From CAVXDY01 sp963721335 (GTDB taxonomy: Bacteria; Actinomycetota; Thermoleophilia; Miltoncostaeales; Miltoncostaeaceae): a stretch of DNA of 64,000 bases. Below the pieces are notes generated by a model that was given only the letters and a program-made list of their open reading frames with translations, was not told the origin of the DNA and made no database searches. This document shows positions 1-8,231 of the stretch, in pieces. The translations under genes were made by a program, and so were the position numbers. Location of the stretch: the NCBI GenBank assembly GCA_963721335.1, contig CAVRIV010000001.1, positions 372,001 through 436,000 on the forward strand, given 5' to 3'. Numbering within the stretch: position 1 is the stretch's first letter; each line of letters opens with the position of its first letter.

Positions 1-164
1 CGCTCACCGACTGGCCGGCCGGCGGCTTCATCGGCATCCACGGCACGAATCAGCCCCAGATCCTTCCGGGGCGCGTCTCGCACGGGTGCATCCGCCTGCG
101 CAACGGCGACATACTGAGGCTCGCCGGGCTGATGCCGGTGGGAACGCCTCTGACGATCGTGTGA
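1..164 (+). CDS. L,D-transpeptidase (YkuD family), C-terminal end only
   Basis: The reading frame starts upstream of the window, with the first whole codon at base 3, and ends at the TGA at 162-164. The 53 visible residues hold the YkuD catalytic signature: IGIHGT followed by SHGCIRLRNGD, with the conserved His, the nucleophilic Cys and the Arg of the HGCxR motif. The family forms 3-3 cross-links in peptidoglycan outside the membrane, or anchors proteins to it. The family assignment is firm. The N-terminal half, including any signal peptide, is not visible. The next gene starts 4 bases downstream, so the two may be co-transcribed. Confidence 0.9.
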   Translation, partial: LTDWPAGGFIGIHGTNQPQILPGRVSHGCIRLRNGDILRLAGLMPVGTPLTIV

Positions 165-168
165 CCGG

Positions 169-1800
169 ATGATGCCGCTTGCCCATCACCAGCTCCCCGC
201 GGGCGCCACGATCCGCCGCCGGATCGCGGCGGGCGCCGTGGTCGCGGGGCTGGGCCTGGCCGTCGGGCTCCCCTCGGGGATGGCGCAGGACCGTCCCGCG
301 GACTCGCAGGTGCTCACCGAGCGGTTCCCGCTGGACGCCGAGGAGACGGCCCCGCAGGCTCCGGTGGCGCCCCCGGCGAGCGAGCCCGCGATACCGCCCC
401 CCGCGCAGGCGACGCCTCCCGCCCCCGCCCCCGCCCTCGAGCCGGCGGCCCCCGGCGGGCCGGCGGACGACTCGGAGGACGACTCGATGATGCTCGTGGC
501 CATCATCGCCGCGGCCGTCGGCCTGCTCGCGCTCGGCCTGGTGGGCGGCATCGCGCTCCGCCGGCGGCGGTTGCGCAACTCCGAGCCACCGATCCCCCCC
601 CGCCGCCGCTCACGAGCCCCGGACGGCCGCGCCGGGGCGGCCGCCATGGAGGCTCGCTTCCGGCCGCGCGGGGACGATCCCGAAATCGATGCCCTGAACG
701 CCCGGTTCAGTTCCTCGGAGGTCCCTCCCGTGCCACAGCCCGAGATCGCTCCCACCGCTCCATCGCCCGCCCCGGCCCCTTCGGCCGCTGAGCCGCGTCC
801 GGGCGGCGATGCCGCTCACGAGGCGCCCCCCAGCCGCGTCCGCCAGCGCCGCCTCAGGCGCCGCGATCCCGTCGTCGAGCCGGCGCCGGCTGCCGCGGCG
901 CCCCCCCGCACGGATCCCCCTCCCGCCACGCCTCCGGCCCCGGCCCCCGACATCACGCTCGTCGAGGCCGCTCCCGGGGGGCCCACCCCCCGGCCGCGCG
1001 TCCACGACGACGACGCGGAGCCGCCCCTGCCCGACATCACCCTGATCGGGGGGGCCAACGGTGACGGCGGGCGCCGCGATGCGCTCCCGGGGCTGGGGGA
1101 CGACCCCGTCGAGCCGCGTCCCCGGCCCTCCCTCGACGAGCTTCCCGACATCACCCTGGTGGAGCCGCCCCCGCCTCCGCCACCGACCCCGCCTCCCCCA
1201 CCTGCCTCGTCGCGCCGCCGCCCGCGGCGCGACGAGGGCAGCGAGGCGCTCCTCAGCCGCTTCCGGGTCCGCCGCCGCGACGCGGGGGCCGAGGCGCTGG
1301 CGTCGCGCATCCGGCCGTCGCCCGAGGGCGACGCCCCGCCCCCGCCCCCCGCTCCCACCCCTCCGCCCGCCGAGCCGCCGCGGGCGGCTCCCGCCCGTCG
1401 CGTCATCGACCCCGGGTCGGCCGCGCTCGCGGCCCGTATCCGCCCCGACGTGGCCCAGCTCGACGCCGCCGCCCGGGCACTCCGCAGCCGTACGCCCCGG
1501 CGTGAGGAGTCCGAGAGGCCGGAGGTCTTCTGGTCGGCCCGCGAGCGCGCCCAGACCGAGCTCCAGGCCGCGGCCGAGGCCGCGGGCTCAGCCCCGCCAC
1601 AGCCCCCGCCGCCTGAGCCCGAGGACGAGCCCGTCGTGAGCCCCGAGCCTCCGTCGCTGCCCTCCGCGGTGCTCGAGATCGCGACCCCCCGTCACACCCC
1701 CGCGGCCGCGGCGGTCCCGGTGGCGGTCATCCACGGCGTCCGCTCGGCGCTCAAGGCTCTCCGGTCGGGATCCCGGGAGGAGGACCCGGACCGCGACTAG
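169..1800 (+). CDS. Proline-rich single-pass membrane protein, unknown function
   Basis: The 543-residue product has a signal-like hydrophobic stretch at about residues 16-38. A Pro/Ala-rich linker follows, then one clear transmembrane segment at about 107-129 ending in RRRR. The rest is a very long Pro/Arg/Glu-rich and probably disordered tail. The tail repeats two short motifs: DITLVE/DITLIG/DITLVE (about residues 262-325) and an ALxxRxRP-like motif (for example ALLSRFRV, ALASRIRP, ALAARIRP). I recognise no domain. It begins 4 bases after the L,D-transpeptidase, so a cell-envelope role is a reasonable guess. ATG at 169 is used; the next codon is also ATG. The repeated motifs suggest a binding scaffold, but that is inference. 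Confidence 0.75.
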   Translation: MMPLAHHQLPAGATIRRRIAAGAVVAGLGLAVGLPSGMAQDRPADSQVLTERFPLDAEETAPQAPVAPPASEPAIPPPAQATPPAPAPALEPAAPGGPADDSEDDSMMLVAIIAAAVGLLALGLVGGIALRRRRLRNSEPPIPPRRRSRAPDGRAGAAAMEARFRPRGDDPEIDALNARFSSSEVPPVPQPEIAPTAPSPAPAPSAAEPRPGGDAAHEAPPSRVRQRRLRRRDPVVEPAPAAAAPPRTDPPPATPPAPAPDITLVEAAPGGPTPRPRVHDDDAEPPLPDITLIGGANGDGGRRDALPGLGDDPVEPRPRPSLDELPDITLVEPPPPPPPTPPPPPASSRRRPRRDEGSEALLSRFRVRRRDAGAEALASRIRPSPEGDAPPPPPAPTPPPAEPPRAAPARRVIDPGSAALAARIRPDVAQLDAAARALRSRTPRREESERPEVFWSARERAQTELQAAAEAAGSAPPQPPPPEPEDEPVVSPEPPSLPSAVLEIATPRHTPAAAAVPVAVIHGVRSALKALRSGSREEDPDRD

Positions 1801-1815
1801 CTCGACGCCGGCCCG

Positions 1816-1821
1816 TACTGT
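1816..1821 (+). promoter_or_regulatory. Putative -10 box TACTGT for a leaderless ORF
   Basis: TACTGT fits the actinobacterial TAnnnT -10 pattern and ends 6 bases before the GTG at 1828. Transcription would then start at or next to the start codon. No -35 element is evident. Confidence 0.35.
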
Positions 1822-1827
1822 GGCGGG

Positions 1828-1971
1828 GTGGCCGACTACTACCTGGTCGAGCGTGCGCGCGGTGCCGCGTGGGATCACTCGCGGCGACGGCGCGATCAGG
1901 CCGGGTGGGACGAACACGACGCCTGCCGCCCGCTGACGAGGAAAAGCCCCGGCGTGCCGGGGCTTTCGTGA
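1828..1971 (+). pseudogene. Truncated YCII-like protein fragment
   Basis: A GTG-started frame encodes about 31 residues that look like the N-terminus of a YCII-related protein: DYYLVERARGAAWD, then a basic stretch, then DQAGWDEHDA. After that the similarity stops. The frame runs through a GC hairpin (1943-1966) and ends at a TGA at 1969-1971, giving 47 codons against roughly 90-100 for the family. It keeps a plausible -10 box (TACTGT). The likeliest reading is a 3'-deleted remnant whose downstream part was replaced by the tRNA-Met terminator region. A real 47-residue protein cannot be excluded. Family assignment is from memory of the motif pattern. Confidence 0.45.
1943..1966 (-). terminator. 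Hairpin terminator downstream of tRNA-Met
   Basis: A near-perfect hairpin: GCCCCGGC (1946-1953) pairs with GCCGGGGC (1956-1963), and the stem is extended by AAA/TTT on either side. It lies about 7 bases beyond the 3' end of the minus-strand tRNA-Met. It could work in both directions. Confidence 0.7.
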
Positions 1972-1972
1972 A

Positions 1973-2046
1973 TAGCGGAGGAGGGACTCGAACCCCCGAC
2001 ACGCGGATTATGATTCCGCTGCTCTAACCAACTGAGCTACTCCGCC
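1973..2046 (-). tRNA. tRNA-Met (CAT), elongator type
   Basis: A full cloverleaf can be folded on the minus strand. Acceptor GGCGGAG (2046-2040) pairs with CTCCGCT. The D-arm has AGCTCAG, the anticodon stem GCGGA/TCCGC encloses loop ATCATAA (anticodon CAT), and the T-arm has GGTTCGAGTCC. No CCA is encoded. The 5' end pairs normally with the 3' end, unlike an initiator tRNA. A tRNA-Ile2 with a lysidine-modified CAT anticodon cannot be excluded from sequence alone. Confidence 0.9.
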
Positions 2047-2069
2047 CGGGCCGAAGAGGGCGTCGTGAG

Positions 2070-2142
<73 letters not shown>

Positions 2143-2278
2143 GAGGCCTCGGCCGAGTCTACCGAAGGGCCTCGCGGGGGCGGAAGGCCCCGGCCCGGCC
2201 GGGGGCACCTCCGGCCGAGGTGGCCTATCGTGAACGCATCGGCCGGTCCCGGGTCTCCGGGGCCGGCCGTGGTGCGTC

Positions 2279-3510
2279 ATGGCTCACGACCTCGTCACAC
2301 ATCACACGCGGGCCGACACGGCCCGGGAGCGGCGGCGCCTCTGGCGGACGCAGCGGTTGTTCGCGGCCGCGGTCGCGGCGGCCACCGTGGGCGGGATCTG
2401 GCTGTCGGCGATGAGCGCCGGCGCGGCCGGCGCGGCGGCCGCGATCGTCGCCGGGCTGGCCCCGACGGCCGTGGCCACGCCCCTGGCCGCGTGGGCGGCG
2501 GGGCGGGTCTCGCGCCGGGCCCTCTTGTGGGGCGCGCCGATGGCCGTCGCGTCGCGGCTCTGGCGTGCGAGGTGGCGTCTCCGGAGGTCGGGGTGGGCGC
2601 GGTGGTGGCCTGCGTCGCCGTGGTCGGCGCCGCGCGGGCGGCCTTCGACGGGGCGACCGCCGACCTGCTGCACCACCTCACCCACCCCGAGCGGCGCATC
2701 GACGCCTGCGGGGACCTGACCGCCCGCTTCGGCGTCGGTACGGCGGCGGGCGCGGCGGGCGCCCTGCTGGTGGGCCTGGTCGCGGGGCCGCACGGGGCGA
2801 TCGCGCTGGGCGGGCTCCTGGCCGCGGCGGCGTCGCTGGTGGCCGTCCGCCACCACCCCGACATCGACCTTCGCCCGCAGCCCGCGCCGCTCTCGCGCAC
2901 CCTCGCGGCGGCGGTCCGGGTGGTGGCCCACGACCGGCTGCTGCGACGCATCGTCGTGACCGGAGCCTGGAGCACCGCGGTCGGCGCGGCGCAGGCGGCG
3001 GTGCTGATCGTGTGGCTGCGCGACGACGTGGGCCTGCGCGGCGCGCTCGTGCCGGCCCTCCTGGCGGGCTTCGCGGCAATGCGCATCGGCCGCCCGCTGG
3101 TGCTGCGACTCGCGGGGCGCGCCCGGCCGGGGACGGTCCTGACCACGGCCCTCGCCGTGCAGGCCGCCGCCTCCCTCGCCGCCTACTCGGCGCACGGCTC
3201 GCTGGGCGCCGCGAGCGCGTATGCGCTCAGCCTCGCGGCCGGCGCGTCCCTCGGGATCCTGGTCAACCGCGCCCTGGCCGCCTCCTCGCCCCCGGACCTG
3301 GCGCCGGCCGTGGGCCTGGCCTCGGGCGCCGCCTGGGCGCTCGCCGCCTGCGCGGGCGCCGCCGTCGGCGCGTGCCTGGCGGCCGGCCTCGGCCTGGCGG
3401 AGACGCACCTGGCGCTGGCCGCCCTGGCCATCCTGGGCGCCGCGACGGTCGCCACGCGGGCGGCCGCGCAGGTGCTGGTCCCCGCCCGCCGGGGCGTGGG
3501 CCCGCGCTAG
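2279..3510 (+). CDS. MFS-type transporter, broken by one frameshift
   Basis: Two overlapping frames together give one polytopic membrane protein. From ATG 2279 the first frame has a short basic N-terminus (RRRLWRTQRLF) and two hydrophobic helices, up to RVSRRALLWGAPMAVAS. It then loses sense near 2555. The neighbouring frame picks up at once with ALACEVASPEVGVGAVVACV and continues through about eight more Ala/Gly/Val/Leu-rich helices to the stop at 3510. The expected short loop RVSRR between TM2 and TM3 resembles the MFS family. A single lost base near 2550-2560 explains the break, either a sequencing error or a recent mutation. The substrate is unknown. An N-terminal extension in the second frame (from 2230) is arginine-rich nonsense. 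Confidence 0.65.
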
Positions 3511-3541
3511 CCGCGGACCAACGCCGAGCCGGGGCCCGGGG

Positions 3542-3790
3542 CTACTCGACCACGCGCCAGAACCGAGCCTCGAACGGCGCGGGGTCGCGCACGGAGAGCT
3601 CGTGATCCACGGCGACCTGCAGGTGGCCGAGGGTCGCCAACCGCTCGAGGACGGCGAGGAAGAACTCGGGGGTCACGTCCTGCTCGCGGTCCTGGACCCG
3701 CTCGTAGAGAACCGACTCCCTCACCGGCTCGCGCGCGGCCCGCAGCAACTCCAGGACGAGCCGCTCGACCCCGGGCTTCGCATCATCCAT
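3542..3790 (-). CDS. Small protein, possible winged-helix fold, unknown function
   Basis: The product is 82 residues from ATG 3790 (MDDAKPGVERLV). The frame is open further upstream, but that part runs through the tRNA-Tyr gene, so the internal ATG is preferred. The sequence alternates helices and short strands (VLELLRAAREPV, LYERVQDRE, FFLAVLERLATLGHLQV), compatible with a small winged-helix domain. No catalytic motif is visible. It lies just downstream of tRNA-Tyr on the same strand. I do not recognise the family. Confidence 0.6.
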   Translation of the reverse strand: MDDAKPGVERLVLELLRAAREPVRESVLYERVQDREQDVTPEFFLAVLERLATLGHLQVAVDHELSVRDPAPFEARFWRVVE

Positions 3791-3825
3791 CGCCCCTCCG
3801 ATCGTCGATGCGGACAACCCGGTGA

Positions 3826-3907
3826 TGGGGGGAGGAGGATTCGAACCTCCGTAGGCGTAGCCGGCGGTTTTACAGACCGCTCCCTTTGGCCGCTCGGGCA
3901 TCCCCCC
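3826..3907 (-). tRNA. tRNA-Tyr (GTA)
   Basis: A class II tRNA on the minus strand. Acceptor GGGGGGA (3907-3901) pairs with TCCCCCC (3833-3827). The anticodon stem GCGGT/ACCGC encloses loop CTGTAAA (anticodon GTA). A long variable arm (GGCTACGCC) and T-arm GGTTCGAATCC follow. No CCA is encoded. Confidence 0.93.
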
Positions 3908-3971
3908 GGGTCTCGAGCAGGCGGAAGGGTAGCACCGGCGCGCCCGCTTCCCGGACCGGTTGCGCGGGGGC

Positions 3972-4697
3972 CTACGCCTCCGCGGCGGAGGGGCCCACGG
4001 CGGCGGGCTCGAAGCGATAGCCGACGCCGTAATGGGTCTGGACGAAGGTCATGTCCGCCCGCGCCGCGGCCAGCTTCTGGCGCACCTTTCGCACGAAGAC
4101 GTCGACCGACCGGTCGCCCCGCATCATCTCGTAGCCCCACACCTCTCGGTAGACGCGCTCGCGCGGCACGGGCTTGCCCTCGGCGCGCGCCAGGGCGTAG
4201 AGCACCTCGAACTCGCGGGGGGTGAAGCCCACCGGGCGTCCGTCCACGAAGGCCTGCACCTGCTCGGGGTCGATCAGCAGGCCGGCGACCTCGATCGGCT
4301 CCCCGCCGGGCTGGCCGCGGTGCGACTCCACGCGCCGCAGGTGCGCCTGCACGCGGGCGAGCAGCTCCTTCATCGAGAAGGGCTTGGTCACGTAGTCGTC
4401 GGCGCCCATCTCGAGGCCGTGGACCCGGTCGAACTCGCTCGTCCGGGCGCTGCAGACGATGACCGGCACCCGCGGGTCCTCGCGGCGGAGCTCCTCGGCG
4501 ACCCGCCAGCCGTCCACCTGGGGGAGCATCAGGTCGAGGATCACGAGGTCGGGGCGCTGCTGGCGGAAGAGCCGCAGGCCCTGGCCGCCGTCGCCCGCGC
4601 GAAGGGCGCGGTAGCCCGCCCGCTCGAGTGCGTAGGCGATCGAATCGGCGATCGCCTCGTCGTCCTCCACGATCAGGACGGTCTGGGGCGCCGGCAC
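3972..4697 (-). CDS. OmpR/PhoB-family response regulator
   Basis: The product is 241 residues. Its receiver domain (about 6-120) has the acidic pocket E11-D12-D13, phospho-acceptor D55 in LVILDLMLP, switch residue S83 and K105 in VTKPF. A winged-helix DNA-binding domain (about 135-230) has the family's FTPREFEVLYALAR and VDVFVRKVRQKL with YGVGYRF. All phosphorylation residues are present. No histidine kinase lies next to it, so it is an orphan in this window. The two neighbouring genes are a tRNA and a divergent Ser/Thr kinase, which leaves open whether the kinase affects it. Confidence 0.93.
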   Translation of the reverse strand: MPAPQTVLIVEDDEAIADSIAYALERAGYRALRAGDGGQGLRLFRQQRPDLVILDLMLPQVDGWRVAEELRREDPRVPVIVCSARTSEFDRVHGLEMGADDYVTKPFSMKELLARVQAHLRRVESHRGQPGGEPIEVAGLLIDPEQVQAFVDGRPVGFTPREFEVLYALARAEGKPVPRERVYREVWGYEMMRGDRSVDVFVRKVRQKLAAARADMTFVQTHYGVGYRFEPAAVGPSAAEA

Positions 4698-4748
4698 CGG
4701 GCCAGTCTAGCCCACCCCTTCGGGGGCGGTCAGCGCCGACCGTGGCGG

Positions 4749-4754
4749 TATCCT
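4749..4754 (+). promoter_or_regulatory. Putative -10 box TATCCT before the kinase operon
   Basis: TATCCT matches TAnnnT and ends 6 bases before the GTG at 4761, which opens a mini-ORF leading into the kinase. The spacing fits a leaderless transcript. No clear -35 is seen. Confidence 0.4.
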
Positions 4755-4760
4755 CCGCCG

Positions 4761-4796
4761 GTGACGATGGCGGACGCCGAGGGCGAACGGCCGTGA
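4761..4796 (+). CDS. 11-codon leader ORF coupled to the Ser/Thr kinase start
   Basis: GTG 4761 opens an 11-codon frame encoding VTMADAEGERP and stops at TGA 4794-4796. That TGA overlaps the kinase GTG (4793-4795) as GTGA. The putative -10 box TATCCT lies 6 bases upstream, so the mini-ORF could be translated from a leaderless mRNA and hand ribosomes to the kinase. The kinase lacks a strong Shine-Dalgarno sequence of its own. This is inferred from position alone; the peptide has no recognisable function. Confidence 0.4.
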   Translation: MTMADAEGERP

Positions 4797-6251
4797 CAGC
4801 TCCGGTCCAGGGGGAGCGCTACCGGCTCGACGAGCTGATCGGCCGCGGCGGGATGGCGTCCGTGTGGCGGGCGACCGACACCGTGCTGGGGCGCCCCGTG
4901 GCGGTCAAGCGGCTGCACCCCGGCCTGATCGCCGACGAGGAGCAGGCCGAGCGCTTCCGCCGGGAGGCCCTGCTCGTCGCGCGCCTCTCCCACTCGAACC
5001 TGGTGCGCCTGCTGGACCGGGGGGAGGACGCCGACGGCCCCTACCTCGTGATGGAGCTGGTGGACGGCGAGAACCTGAAGAGCCTCGTCCGCCGCGAGGG
5101 CGCGCTTCCTCCCGAGGAGGCGGTGCGCATCTGCGTGGAGGTCGGCCGTGCCCTGGCATACGCCCACGCCCAGGGGGTGGTCCACCGCGACATCAAGGCC
5201 CAGAACGTGCTGATCACCCTCGACGGGGGCGTCAAGCTGACCGACTTCGGCATCGCCCGCCTGATGGAGCCCGGCGGGGAGCCGGGCCTCACGCGCACGG
5301 ACATGCTCGTGGGGAGCGCGGACTACCTGTCGCCGGAGCAGGCCGACGGCCGCCCGGTCGACGCGCGCACGGACGTCTACTCGCTCGGAATCGTTCTCTA
5401 CGAGTGCCTCACCGGCCGCCTGCCGTTCCCGGGCGAGGGCTTCGTGGCGGTCGCCATGCGCCACTGCTCCGAGCCGCTGCCCGACCCTCGCGCCCTGGCC
5501 CCGGCGGTCCCCGGGTGGCTGGCCGCCACGGCGCAGCGGGCCGCGGCCAAGGACCCTGCGGACCGTTACCCGGACGCCGCCGCGCTGGTCGCCGCTCTGC
5601 TCTCGCACGACGAGCCGGCCACGAGCGGCACGGCGGTGATGCCCGCGCTCGAGGGCGACACCGAGCGCCACCGCCGGCCGGGCCGCCGCCGGGCGCTGTG
5701 GGTGAGCTCCCTCGTCGCCCTGGCCGCGCTGGGCGGGATCGCGGCGATCGTCGTGCTCGGCCCCGGTGGCGGCGGGGAGGCGGAGCCCGCGCCGGCCGCC
5801 GCCGGGCCCCTGACCGTCGCCTCGGTGCGGGACTACGACCCGCTGGGCGACGACCGTGAGCGGCCGGACCTGCTCCCCCTCGCCACCGACGGCGACCCCT
5901 CGACCGCCTGGTACACCGAGAACTACCAGGACACCCCGGAGCTCGGAAACCTCAAGGAGGGCGTGGGGCTCGCGCTGACCCTGCCGGCGCCCGCCGTGGC
6001 CACCGAGATGGTCATCGACTCGCCCACGCCCGGGAGCCCGCTTCCAGGTGCTGGGGCCCGGAAGCGGGATCGAGCGGGAGACCCTGGCCCAGGGGACGCT
6101 GGCCGGCGGCGAGCAGGTCGTCCGCCTGGCGAGAGCCGCGCCGTCGAGCAGCTACGTGCTGTGGTTCACCTCGCTCGTGCCGGACGACAAGGGCGGCTAC
6201 TGGGCGGGGGTGGGGCAGGTCCGGCTGCGGGGTGTGCCGAACTCGCAGTGA
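4793..6251 (+). CDS. Membrane Ser/Thr protein kinase with discoidin-like C-terminus, one frameshift
   Basis: GTG 4793 starts a canonical Hanks-type kinase. It has the glycine loop IGRGGMASV, K39 in VAVKRL, HRDIKAQN with catalytic D133, DFG at 151, and SADYLSPEQADG in the activation segment. A transmembrane helix follows at about 302-325. The outer part contains DGDPSTAWYTENYQ, typical of discoidin-like extracellular domains of actinobacterial kinases. Near 6036-6042 the frame breaks: the in-frame tail is nonsense, while the +1 frame continues RFQVLGPGSGIERETL to VRLRGVPNSQ and stops at 6251, one base before the next gene. One extra base explains it. It would sense an envelope signal and phosphorylate cytoplasmic targets. 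It heads an operon with two recombinases. Confidence 0.85.
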
Positions 6252-6252
6252 C

Positions 6253-7194
6253 GTGAGCACCTGGGACGAGAGCCTGCGTGACCTGGACGAGCGCCTGGCC
6301 GCGCAGGGCGGCCGGGGGCGCCGCCTGGGCCCTCGGACCCGGGCGGCCTACGCGAAGGACGCCCGCCGGGTGGCCGGCTGGCTGTCCGAGCGGGGTCTGC
6401 CCGGCCCCGAGGCCGTGACCGCCTCGGCCATCGAGGCGGCGTTCCGCGGGCTGGAGTGGTCGCCGGCCACGCGCGCCCGCGCGGTGACCGCCCTCCGCGA
6501 GTGGCTGGGCCCCCACCATCCCCCCGGGCGCTCGCCGGCGGACCTGGTCGACCGGCCCCGGGCCTCGCCTCCTCCCGTGCCGCGCCTCTCCCAGGCGGAC
6601 GCCGCCGCGCTCGTCGAGGGCGTGGGGAGCGGCGGTGCGGAGCCCGCCACCCCGACGGTCCGCGCCCTCGCGCTGCGCGACCGGGCGCTCATGGAGGTGC
6701 TCTACGGCAGCGGGCTGCGCCGCCAGGAGGCCTGCGACCTGGTGCTCGCCGGGCTCGACTTCGAGCACGACTCCCTGCGGGTCGTGGGCAAGGGCGGCCG
6801 CGCCCGCACCGTGCCGCTCACCGAGCCGGCGGTCGCCGCCCTGCGCGCCTGGCTCGCCCACGGCCGCCCCCGGCTCGTCTCGGGACGGGTACCCCCGCCG
6901 GCGGCGCGGGCGCCCGTGTTCGTGTCCCGCTCCGGCCGCCGGCTCGACGGCTCCACGGTCTATCGCGTCGTGGCGAGGGCCCTGCGCGCCTCGGGCCGCG
7001 CGGGCGGCCCGCACCTGCTGCGCCACGCGGCCGGCACCCACCTGCTCGAGGGTCCGGGCGGCGTCGGGGGTGCGCATCTGCGGGTGGTGCAGGAGGTGCT
7101 CGGCCATGCCAGCCTCGCCACCACCCAGCGCTACACGGCCGTGACCACGAAGTCGATGCAGGCCGCCCTTCGGCGCGGCCATCCACGCGGATGA
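6253..7194 (+). CDS. Tyrosine recombinase, XerC/XerD-like
   Basis: GTG 6253 lies one base after the kinase stop. The product has 313 residues: an N-terminal SAM-like core-binding domain (RTRAAYAKDARRVAGWL) and a C-terminal catalytic domain with all expected residues. These are Arg in GLRRQEACDL, Lys in GKGGRARTVPL, HLLRH, HAS in LGHASLATT and the Tyr nucleophile in TTQRYT. Between HLLRHAAGTHLLEG and the RVVQEVLGH helix it has about four more residues (PGGVGGAH) than usual for Xer proteins. The family cuts and rejoins DNA at dif-like or attachment sites. The next gene is a paralogue overlapping by 4 bases. Confidence 0.88.
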   Translation: MSTWDESLRDLDERLAAQGGRGRRLGPRTRAAYAKDARRVAGWLSERGLPGPEAVTASAIEAAFRGLEWSPATRARAVTALREWLGPHHPPGRSPADLVDRPRASPPPVPRLSQADAAALVEGVGSGGAEPATPTVRALALRDRALMEVLYGSGLRRQEACDLVLAGLDFEHDSLRVVGKGGRARTVPLTEPAVAALRAWLAHGRPRLVSGRVPPPAARAPVFVSRSGRRLDGSTVYRVVARALRASGRAGGPHLLRHAAGTHLLEGPGGVGGAHLRVVQEVLGHASLATTQRYTAVTTKSMQAALRRGHPRG

Positions 7195-8231
7195 GCGTCG
7201 CGGTCGATCCCGAGGGCCTGGCCCACCTGGTGAGCGCCTTCCTCGCCACGCGCGAGAACGCCAACACCCGCGCCGCCTACGCCCGCGACCTCGCCGCGCT
7301 CGCCTCGGCCCTGGGCGCCGAGGCGCCCGGCGCGGGCGGCCCCGGCTTCGGCATCGAGGACGATCCGTCCGCCCGCGCCGCCGCGCACCAGCTCGCGGGG
7401 ATCCCCCTCGCCTGGTGGCAGCGGTGGCGCGACGGCCTGCCGGGGCGCCTCACCACCCGCCGCCGCCGCGTCGCGGCCGCGCGGGCGTTCTGTCGCTGGT
7501 GGGCTCGCGCCTTCGGCCTGGAGAGCCCGGTGCGCGGCCTGCGCCCGCCGGCGGCCGCGGGCGAGGGCGGGCAGGAGGCCATCGGGCGCGAGGTGGTGGC
7601 CCTCTCGCCGGCCGCGGTGCGCCGCATGTGCGAGGTCGCGCTCCGCCCGGGACCGCTCGGCGCCCGCACGGCGGCGCTGATCGAGGTGCTCTACGGCTGC
7701 GGTCTGAGGGCGAGCGAGGCCGCGGGGCTGGACCTCTCGGCATGCCATCTCGACGACCCCGACGACCCCTTCCTGCTCGTCGAGGGCAAGGGCGGGCGCC
7801 GCCGGGCGGTGGCCGTGCCCCGCGAGGCGCTCGCGAGCCTGCGCGCCTACCTCGCGGTGGGGCGCCCCGAGCTGCGGGCGCGCGACCGCCATCCCCGCGC
7901 CGACCAGTCGCGCCACCGCGACGCCGACGCGGTCTTCCTGAGCACCCGTGGGCGGCGCCTGGGGCGCGCGGCCGTGTGGCGGATCGTCGTCGACGTCGCC
8001 GACCGGGCGGGGCTGCGCGCCGACGGCGCGCGGGTGTTCCCACACGCGCTGCGGCACTCGTGCGGCACCCACCTGATCCAGTCGGGGGTGGACATCCGCT
8101 ACGTCCAGGCCCACCTGGGCCACGCATCGCCGGTGACGACCGAGATCTACACCCACGTCACCGCCGCCCACCTGCGCGAGGACTTCGACCGCGCCCACCC
8201 CCGGGCGCGCCGCGCGGCATCCTCGTCCTAG
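7191..8231 (+). CDS. Second tandem tyrosine recombinase, XerC/XerD-like
   Basis: ATG 7191 overlaps the stop of the previous recombinase (ATGA), so the two are translationally coupled. The product has 346 residues. The N-terminal core-binding domain (NTRAAYARDLAALASAL) carries an insertion of roughly 30 residues. The catalytic domain has GLRASEAAGLDL, EGKGGRRRAVAV, HALRHSCGTHL and GHASPVTTEIYTHV, so Arg, Lys, HxxR, His and Tyr are all present. Two complete, diverged recombinases in one operon could form a heterotetramer like XerC-XerD. They could also belong to a mobile or inversion system. No dif-like site was located in the window. Confidence 0.88.
   Translation: MSVAVDPEGLAHLVSAFLATRENANTRAAYARDLAALASALGAEAPGAGGPGFGIEDDPSARAAAHQLAGIPLAWWQRWRDGLPGRLTTRRRRVAAARAFCRWWARAFGLESPVRGLRPPAAAGEGGQEAIGREVVALSPAAVRRMCEVALRPGPLGARTAALIEVLYGCGLRASEAAGLDLSACHLDDPDDPFLLVEGKGGRRRAVAVPREALASLRAYLAVGRPELRARDRHPRADQSRHRDADAVFLSTRGRRLGRAAVWRIVVDVADRAGLRADGARVFPHALRHSCGTHLIQSGVDIRYVQAHLGHASPVTTEIYTHVTAAHLREDFDRAHPRARRAASSS

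Noticed and set aside
6253..8231. Recombinases as a prophage or transposon module
   Set aside because: No phage genes, inverted repeats or tRNA border next to them, and they are tied to a kinase gene by 1-base and 4-base junctions.
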